Below are positions 1-4,996 of a stretch of DNA of 5,931 nt, one piece after another. The position numbers and the translations under genes were made by a program. Each line of letters starts with the position of its first letter. The first letter of the stretch is position 1. A model generated the notes under the pieces. The model saw only the letters and a program-made list of their open reading frames with translations. It was not told the DNA's origin and made no database searches. The DNA is from an uncultured Bacillota bacterium (GTDB taxonomy: Bacteria; Bacillota_I; Bacilli_A; RFN20; CAG-826), in the NCBI GenBank assembly GCA_949298295.1, contig CASFWS010000087.1, forward strand, positions 1-5,931. Reading direction: 5' to 3'.

Positions 1-1
1 C

Positions 2-583
2 ACGGAGAAAGGCGCCCAGAACCTCCTCGATGCCTTCACGACCTACCGCTCGGCGATTACCCCGGCCGCCCCGGAAACGGCTGCCGCCCTCCTTGCCGCC
101 GGCGAAGTCGCCGGCATCGTCACCTCCCCGTTCCTCTACCAGACCCTCGCCAATAGCATCGGCGAGGAAAACGTCGGCCTCCACAAGCTTCCGACCATCA
201 ACGGGGAAGAGATGCGTCCCTTCTCCGGCTACAAGGAGTACGTCGTCTCGACCTACAGCAGCCAGCCGGCCCTTGCCCAGATGTTTGCCAACTACATCGT
301 GAACCCGGATAGCCAGATCCAGCGGATGCTCGACCTCAACTACCTCCCGACCCGTTACGACGGGGACGTCAACGAGTTCCTTGGAGAGAACGAGATCCTC
401 GAGGTCTACCAAGAATCCTACGACCTCTCCAAGCCGATGCCGACGATTGAGCAGATGGGCTACTACTGGTCGCCGATGATCAACTTCTGCGAGCAGATGT
501 GGAACGCCGGGACCGCCCTTACCCTCGACCAAGTCAAAACGGGCCTCCAGGAAGTCGAAGACACGATCAAAGGCAACGACTGA
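2..583 (+). CDS. Sugar ABC transporter substrate-binding protein, MalE/GanS type (partial, 5' end missing)
   Basis: The frame is open from the left edge to TGA at 581-583 and shows the last 193 residues of an extracytoplasmic solute-binding protein, usually about 400-430 aa in this family, so roughly half is visible. Typical C-lobe features of MalE-like (family 1) binding proteins are present: a stretch reading FSGYKEYVVSTYS followed by an Ala- and Phe-containing helix and 'NYLPTRYD', matching the usual 'F.G...y.Vs..s...A..f..f' block, and then the C-terminal signature PMPTIEQMGYYWSPM with a closing amphipathic helix (Val-Lys-Thr-Gly-Leu-Gln). The signal peptide and lipobox would lie upstream. 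It directly precedes and overlaps the MalF-type permease, so it should feed that transporter. Substrate cannot be read from the sequence; a galacto-oligosaccharide ligand is inferred from the GH53 galactanase downstream, by analogy with GanS (CycB) of B. subtilis. Confidence 0.9.
   Translation, partial: TEKGAQNLLDAFTTYRSAITPAAPETAAALLAAGEVAGIVTSPFLYQTLANSIGEENVGLHKLPTINGEEMRPFSGYKEYVVSTYSSQPALAQMFANYIVNPDSQIQRMLDLNYLPTRYDGDVNEFLGENEILEVYQESYDLSKPMPTIEQMGYYWSPMINFCEQMWNAGTALTLDQVKTGLQEVEDTIKGND
569..573 (+). promoter_or_regulatory. Shine-Dalgarno-like AAAGG for the first permease
   Basis: AAAGG lies 9 bases before the ATG at 583, inside the end of the binding-protein gene. It is only moderately strong. 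Together with the TGATG stop-start overlap it supports translation beginning at 583 rather than at the upstream in-frame ATG at 499, which would give 28 extra Pro/Arg-rich residues unlike any transporter N-terminus. Confidence 0.5.
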
Positions 584-2352
584 TGAAGCAGGAAGCCGTT
601 AAGACATATCGGCCCACGAGCTTCGCCGAACGCGTCGCCTCCTCCTTCCGCTCCTGGAAGGAAACCTTCAAGGCGACCGACGGCCTCGGGAAGGCGGGGA
701 TGCTCGTCAATCTCCCCCTTCCCGGCCTCGGCACCGCTCTCCTCGGCCGCTTGGAGAAAGGCCTTCTCGCCTTCCTTGCCTATTTCTTCGTCTTCTTCCT
801 CGCCGTCTACGTCGGAATCCAAAGGGGAAGCGGGGTCCAGCTCGATTCCTTCTCCCTGGCCATTCTCTATCTCGTTTTGGTTTTGGCCCTGGCCTTCATG
901 TTCGTCTCGGCCTTCCTTACCTCGATCGAGAAGGGGCGGGAACGGGCCCTCGATCCGCATCGCTACTACCTCGAAAGCATCTTCCAACGCGGCTTCTCCT
1001 CCCTTGCCAAGGGAGTCAGGAAATACTTTGCCGATTACCGGGAGGCCTATGAAAAGGGGAACAAGAAGGAACAGACGCTCCTCCTTTCTTCCTGGTTCAT
1101 CATGGGGGTGAGCGAACTCGGCTACCGCCAGTTCGTCCGGGGTCTCGTCTACCTTCTTTCGGAAGCCGGGGTCCTCATCTATCTAATCCTCCGCGGTTTC
1201 TACGACATCGGGGTCCTCGTTCAATTGAACGTCCTTTCTTCCCCGAACGGGGCCTTCGTCTACGGCATCATCGCCATCTTCCTCGTCGTCTATCTCGCCT
1301 TCGCCTATTTCTCCCACCTGAAGGCGTCCCTCGCCCTTACGAAGGCCGAGCAAAAGGGCAAAGCGGAGACGCCGCGCGGAGAGCTTTCCTCCCTCATCAA
1401 CGACCGTTTCTCGGTCGTCGGGCTCACGATCCCGGTCCTCGGGGCCATCGCCTTCACCATCATCCCGATTACCTTCATGATCCTCACGGCCTTCACCAAC
1501 TATTCCCTTACGACGGTGAACGGCTACGACAACTATTCGCCCCATCTAGGGATTCCCCTTCATTGGAGCGGCCTCGAGGCCTTCGAGCGGCTCTTCGCCA
1601 ATAGTTCCTCCCTCGTCGACATGGTCAACGTCTTCGGCTGGACGATCGTCTGGGCGAGCGTGGCGACCTTCACCTGCTACTTCGGCGGCCTCATCTTGGC
1701 CCTATTGCTCAACAAGAAAGCCGTCAAGGGCAAGGTCGTCTACCGCTCGATCTTCGTCGTGGCGATGGCCCTTCCCCAGTTCGTCTCCCTCCTCGTCGTC
1801 CGTTCGATGTTCGAGCGTTACGGCATCGTGAACAACATCCTCATGAACCTCGGCTGGATAACCGAGCGCTTCGACTTCTGGGCCGACGGGACGTGGGCCA
1901 AACTCCTCATCCTCCTCGTCAACATGTGGGTCGGCATTCCCTATTACATGCTTCTTATGAGCGGCCTTCTTCTCAACATCCCGAAGGATCAATACGAGGC
2001 CGCGGACATCGAAGGGGCGACCGGTTGGCAGAAGTTCACCTCTATCACCTTCCCGGAAATCTTCTTCATGACGACCCCGGTCCTCATCACGAGCTTCGTC
2101 AACAACATCAACAACTTCAACGTCATCTGGTTCCTGACCGGAGGAGGCACCGTCTCGACGATTTCGGGAACGGCAGGGAATACCGACATCTTGATCACCT
2201 GGCTTTACAAGCTGACCTTCCAGGCCGGGGCGGCTCCCGACTATAACCTCGCGGCCGTCGTCGGGATCATCATGTTCGTCATCTCGGCTACCTGCTCCCT
2301 TGTCATCTTCCAGCGCTCGAAGGCCTATAGGGCCGAGGAGGAATACCGCTAA
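583..2352 (+). CDS. ganP: Sugar ABC transporter permease, MalF/GanP type, with extended and apparently duplicated N-terminal membrane region
   Basis: Membrane subunit of a carbohydrate importer (589 aa); with the next gene it forms the translocation pore. The permease core is clear: a segment beginning NDRFSVVGLTIPVLG (about 273-305) leading to 'LTAFTNYS', further hydrophobic spans near 350-376, 386-407, 440-464, 494-515 and 556-577, and the EAA loop that contacts the ATPase at residues 472-491 (E472, A473, A474, G478, closing Phe-Pro at 490-491). 'NNFNVIWFLTGGG' (510-522) and the end 'FQRSKAYRAEEEYR' are also typical. Family members such as B. subtilis GanP or streptococcal MalC are about 420-450 aa, so this one is about 150 residues longer. 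The excess lies before residue 270, where two similar two-span segments occur (about 47-118 and 175-250). Start chosen at 583 for the TGATG overlap. The galactan assignment and symbol rest on the adjacent GH53 gene and gene order; maltodextrin or another oligosaccharide remains possible. Confidence 0.92.
   Translation: MKQEAVKTYRPTSFAERVASSFRSWKETFKATDGLGKAGMLVNLPLPGLGTALLGRLEKGLLAFLAYFFVFFLAVYVGIQRGSGVQLDSFSLAILYLVLVLALAFMFVSAFLTSIEKGRERALDPHRYYLESIFQRGFSSLAKGVRKYFADYREAYEKGNKKEQTLLLSSWFIMGVSELGYRQFVRGLVYLLSEAGVLIYLILRGFYDIGVLVQLNVLSSPNGAFVYGIIAIFLVVYLAFAYFSHLKASLALTKAEQKGKAETPRGELSSLINDRFSVVGLTIPVLGAIAFTIIPITFMILTAFTNYSLTTVNGYDNYSPHLGIPLHWSGLEAFERLFANSSSLVDMVNVFGWTIVWASVATFTCYFGGLILALLLNKKAVKGKVVYRSIFVVAMALPQFVSLLVVRSMFERYGIVNNILMNLGWITERFDFWADGTWAKLLILLVNMWVGIPYYMLLMSGLLLNIPKDQYEAADIEGATGWQKFTSITFPEIFFMTTPVLITSFVNNINNFNVIWFLTGGGTVSTISGTAGNTDILITWLYKLTFQAGAAPDYNLAAVVGIIMFVISATCSLVIFQRSKAYRAEEEYR
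706..1332 (+). repeat. Diverged internal duplication in the permease N-terminus (protein-level repeat)
   Basis: Residues 47-118 and 175-250 share one layout: a Gly-containing motif ending in a basic residue and Gly-Leu (LGRLEKGLLAFL at 54-65; YRQFVRGLVYLL at 181-192), a hydrophobic span, then 'VQLD' (85-88) or 'VQLN' (213-216), a second hydrophobic span, and a Lys-rich end. The Gly-Leu to Val-Gln-Leu spacing is 25 residues in one and 26 in the other. The motif resembles the single 'PGxGQxxxxxxxKGL' segment at the N-terminus of GanP/MalF proteins in Firmicutes, as I recall it. Identity is low, so duplication is an inference from pattern and spacing. Confidence 0.45.
2335..2341 (+). promoter_or_regulatory. 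Strong Shine-Dalgarno (GAGGAGG) for the second permease
   Basis: GAGGAGG ends 10 bases before the ATG at 2352. It is embedded in codons for the Glu-rich C-terminus of the upstream permease (EEEYR), and with the TAATG overlap it fixes the start of the MalG-type gene. Confidence 0.7.
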
Positions 2353-3233
2353 TGGCTAGCAAAGTGGCATCAAGGAAGGAAACGTCCCTCCGCCGGAGCC
2401 GGATCGTCGATGCGGTCTGGAGTAACGCCCTCGTCATTCTCCTAGCCGTCCTTTGGCTCATCCCGGTCATCTACGTCATCCTCTTCTCCTTCAGCGACCA
2501 GAGGACCTTCATCCTGGCCGACAGCATCCTTCCGACCGGCTATACCATCGACAACTACATCCGCATCTTTACCGAGGAAGACCGGATCATCATGTTCCCC
2601 CATTGGTACGGGAACACCTTGATTCTCTCCCTCTGCAACTGCCTCCTCGTCACCTTCTTCACCGTCCTCACGGCTTTCATCCTCTCCCGTTTCCGGTTCA
2701 AGGGGAGAAAGGCCCTTATGAACATCACGATGGTCCTCGGGATGTTCCCGGGGTTCATGTCGATGGTGGCGGTTTACCTTATCCTCAGCCTCCTCGGGCT
2801 CCTTGGCTCCTACTGGGCGATGCTCGTCTATTGGGTAGCTGGAGCGGGGCTCGGCTACTTCGTGACGAAAGGCTATTTCGACACCATTTCCAATGACATC
2901 GACGAGGCCGCCAAGCTCGACGGAGCCTCCCAAGCTCGTCTCTTCTTCCAGATATACATCCCCTTGGCCAAGCCGGTCATCATCTACACGGCCCTCATGG
3001 CCTTCATGAGTCCCTGGGCCGATTACATCCTTTCCTCGATCGTCATTTCGAGCAACGAGGCCCGGACGATCGGCTACGGCCTTTATAACCTCATGACTCC
3101 CGACAACATCAACATCTACTTCACCCGCTTCTGCGCGGCCAGCGTCATCGTCGCCGTGCCGATCGTGGCCCTCTACATTGGCCTTCAGCGCTTCTTCGTC
3201 GCCGGGATCGCGGCGGGGGCCGTCAAGGGGTAA
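2352..3233 (+). CDS. ganQ: Sugar ABC transporter permease, MalG/GanQ type
   Basis: Second membrane subunit of the importer, 293 aa, close to the usual 275-300 aa of MalG-like proteins (GanQ of B. subtilis is about 283). Six hydrophobic spans can be placed at about 23-46, 88-112, 122-148, 150-171, 205-228 and 262-282. The EAA loop that docks on the ATPase is intact at residues 185-204, with E185, A186, A187, D190, G191, A192 and Pro204. Other family marks are 'YTIDNYIRIF' near 64-73, 'FRFKGRK' after the second span, 'MFPGFMSM' near 131-138, and the near-invariant C-terminus QRFFVAGIAAGAVKG. The ATG overlaps the stop of the upstream permease by one base, and the GH53 gene starts 4 bases after its TAA, so all three are probably translated together. 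No ATP-binding subunit lies in the window; importers of this class often use a shared ATPase encoded elsewhere. Confidence 0.94.
   Translation: MASKVASRKETSLRRSRIVDAVWSNALVILLAVLWLIPVIYVILFSFSDQRTFILADSILPTGYTIDNYIRIFTEEDRIIMFPHWYGNTLILSLCNCLLVTFFTVLTAFILSRFRFKGRKALMNITMVLGMFPGFMSMVAVYLILSLLGLLGSYWAMLVYWVAGAGLGYFVTKGYFDTISNDIDEAAKLDGASQARLFFQIYIPLAKPVIIYTALMAFMSPWADYILSSIVISSNEARTIGYGLYNLMTPDNINIYFTRFCAASVIVAVPIVALYIGLQRFFVAGIAAGAVKG
3225..3230 (+). promoter_or_regulatory. Shine-Dalgarno (AAGGGG) deciding the start of the GH53 gene
   Basis: AAGGGG lies 7 bases before ATG 3238, inside the last codons of the MalG-type gene. The same reading frame is open upstream to an ATG at 3178, but that would place 20 unrelated residues before a perfect lipoprotein leader, so 3238 is the start. 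Confidence 0.75.
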
Positions 3234-3237
3234 AGCC

Positions 3238-4968
3238 ATGAAAAAAGCTTGTTTGTTCCTCTTTCCTCTTTTGGCCCTAGCTTCCTGCGGGGGTTTGAGC
3301 GAAAGTTCCTCGGGCGGGGAGACGGCCTCTTCAAGCGAGGCTCCCTCTTCCGAGGTCGCTTCCTCCTCGGAAGGAGACGCCTCTTCGTCCTCTTCGAGCC
3401 AAGTATCGCTGCAAAAAGCCCTCAAAATAGACGATATCGACAATATCCTCGTCTATTATGGCCTCCTTGACGGTTCTGCGCCCTTCGCGCCGGTCGCCCC
3501 GGTCGTGAGAGACGAAGAGGGGAATTCCGTCCCCCTCGATGAGGTGTCCTTCTCCTACGAAGGGGATGATATCCGTTACGAAAACGGCGGCTTCATCGGC
3601 CTTCGGGGCGGCACTTCGACCGAAGTGACGGCCACCTCGAAGGACGGGGCAACCGGGACTTTCGAGGTTAGCGTCTATAACCGGGACTACCGGGAAAGGC
3701 ACGAAGAGGCAGCCCTCGAGGAAGGGTGGTACGGGGACGTCGACATCGATCCCGTCGCTTCCCTCGATGAAGGCTTTGCAAGCGGCATCGACATTTCCTC
3801 CTCGCTATCCATCTATGAATCGTGCGGGAGGTACTACGGCGCCTTCTACAACGAAATCGGGGAGGAGCAGTCCCTCTTCCAGATCCTTGCCGATAACGGA
3901 GTTAACTGGGTCCGGCTTCGCCTCTGGGTCGATCCCTACAATTACACCCTCCTCGACGAAGACGGGAACCCGACGCCCTACGGCGGCGGCATCTGCGATT
4001 ATGACCACGTTGAATGGATGGCTCATGAAGCCAAGATGGCGGGGCTAAGTGTCCTCCTCGACTTCCATTACAGCGACTTCTACACCGACCCAAGTAACCA
4101 AGTCATCCCGAAGGCTTGGGCCGAGATTGCGACGGCCGGCGAAATGGGGGAACAGATTTACGAATATACGAAATCGACCCTCGAAAGTTTGAAGGAGGCC
4201 GACGCCCTTCCCTCTGCCGTCGCCCTCGGCAACGAGACGACGACAGGGATGCTTACCCAGCTTCCGGGGGCCGACGGGGCGGCCCTTACGGGCGATAACC
4301 CCGGCTACATCACCGGGAAAAGAAGCGCTCCCTCGAGCGTTGCCGGAACCGCCTATAGCGACAACTTCCGCCTTTACCTCCAAAAGGCGAATCAAGCCGT
4401 CAAGGACGTCGACGCGGATATCCTCACGATGGTCCACATGGCCCGGGGCCTTACGGCGACCGACAATATCATCGGCTACTTCGAGGACCTTTCCGCCATC
4501 GACTTCGACATCGTCGGCCTTTCGGGCTACGTCTACTATCAATGGCAAAACCCCTCGACCCTCCGAAAGGCCCTTGGCGAGATTGCCTCGGCCTTCCCAA
4601 GCAAGATGATCTCGATTGCCGAGCATAGCTACGGCTTCACCTACGAAGCCGACGCCCAAGGCAGCTTCACTTTCTCCGACTACCCTGATTCGGTGGCCGG
4701 ACCCGTGAGTTCCTACGAGGTTTCGATCCAAGGCCAAGCCGAGTGCATCCGCGACGTCACGGAAGCCGTCTCCGACCTCGAAAACGGCTGGGGCGCCTTC
4801 TATTGGGAAGGGGCTTGGCGGATTCGGGCCGGGTGCGGCTGGGCCGATAGTCGCTCGAAGAACTCCTGGGCCAACCAAGGCCTCTTCTCCTACGACGGCA
4901 AGGCGCTCGGAAGCCTTCGGGCCTATTCCCTGATATATTTTCCTCTTCCCTCGCCACCTAGAATGTAA
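3238..4968 (+). CDS. ganB: Lipoprotein arabinogalactan endo-beta-1,4-galactanase, family GH53, with N-terminal Ig-like domain
   Basis: Predicted surface-anchored endo-1,4-beta-galactanase (EC 3.2.1.89) cutting the galactan backbone of type I arabinogalactan; 576 aa. In order: lipoprotein leader with lipobox LASC (Cys17); Ser/Glu tether about 20-58; an Ig-like, possibly Big_2-like, domain about 60-147 with 'FIGLRGG' and 'GATGTFEVSV'; a GH53 barrel from about 178 to 563. GH53 marks are SGIDISSS (182-189), LFQILADNGVNWVRLRLWV (213-231), DFHYSD (275-280), PKAW (291-294), GNET with the probable acid/base Glu333, SIAEHSYGFT with the probable nucleophile Glu462, and SWANQGLF (543-550). The two glutamates are 129 residues apart, more than the roughly 100 of B. 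licheniformis galactanase, partly because of a loop at about 341-374. The last 12 residues (565-576) do not look like a normal GH53 end. It lies 4 bases behind the permeases, as in gan operons. GH53 assignment is firm; exact substrate and symbol follow from the family. Confidence 0.94.
   Translation: MKKACLFLFPLLALASCGGLSESSSGGETASSSEAPSSEVASSSEGDASSSSSSQVSLQKALKIDDIDNILVYYGLLDGSAPFAPVAPVVRDEEGNSVPLDEVSFSYEGDDIRYENGGFIGLRGGTSTEVTATSKDGATGTFEVSVYNRDYRERHEEAALEEGWYGDVDIDPVASLDEGFASGIDISSSLSIYESCGRYYGAFYNEIGEEQSLFQILADNGVNWVRLRLWVDPYNYTLLDEDGNPTPYGGGICDYDHVEWMAHEAKMAGLSVLLDFHYSDFYTDPSNQVIPKAWAEIATAGEMGEQIYEYTKSTLESLKEADALPSAVALGNETTTGMLTQLPGADGAALTGDNPGYITGKRSAPSSVAGTAYSDNFRLYLQKANQAVKDVDADILTMVHMARGLTATDNIIGYFEDLSAIDFDIVGLSGYVYYQWQNPSTLRKALGEIASAFPSKMISIAEHSYGFTYEADAQGSFTFSDYPDSVAGPVSSYEVSIQGQAECIRDVTEAVSDLENGWGAFYWEGAWRIRAGCGWADSRSKNSWANQGLFSYDGKALGSLRAYSLIYFPLPSPPRM
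3295..3411 (+). repeat. Low-complexity Ser/Glu tether of the galactanase
   Basis: Codons 20-58 encode almost only Ser, Glu, Ala, Gly and Thr, with runs of Ser (six in a row at 49-54). It follows directly after the lipidated Cys17-Gly-Gly and presumably acts as a flexible spacer lifting the enzyme from the membrane. The downstream lipoprotein carries the same kind of tether, so it is a shared export style rather than a catalytic part. Confidence 0.8.
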
Positions 4969-4984
4969 CCGCTTTCCCAAAAGC

Positions 4985-4991
4985 AGAAAGG
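4985..4991 (+). promoter_or_regulatory. Shine-Dalgarno (AGAAAGG) for the downstream lipoprotein
   Basis: AGAAAGG ends 5 bases before ATG 4997, in the only intergenic gap of the window longer than a few bases (28 bases, 4969-4996). It supports the chosen start, which opens directly into a Lys-Lys lipoprotein leader. Confidence 0.7.
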
Positions 4992-4996
4992 CTATT

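Noticed and set aside
499..582. Upstream in-frame ATG extending the first permease by 28 residues
   Set aside because: The added residues are Arg/Pro/Gln-rich and overlap the end of the binding-protein gene. The TGATG junction and AAAGG site favour 583.
3178..3237. Upstream in-frame ATG extending the galactanase by 20 residues
   Set aside because: It would bury the lipoprotein leader behind a Ser/Arg-rich stretch lying inside the MalG-type gene. The AAGGGG site and lipobox position fix the start at 3238.
3295..3411. Ser-codon repeats considered as a nucleotide tandem repeat or CRISPR-like array
   Set aside because: The codons vary (TCC, TCT, TCG, AGC, AGT) and there is no fixed unit or spacer. 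The repetition is at the protein level, as a flexible tether.
2442..3443. Open frame on the - strand (333 codons) opposite the MalG-type permease
   Set aside because: Composition is dominated by Asp, Glu, Gly and Arg, the complement of hydrophobic membrane codons. It lies opposite a clear permease with intact family motifs.
4971..4984. Small hairpin GCTTT-CCCA-AAAGC after the galactanase, considered as a terminator
   Set aside because: The stem is only 5 pairs with three A-T pairs, and no T-run follows. The ribosome site of the next gene comes directly after it.
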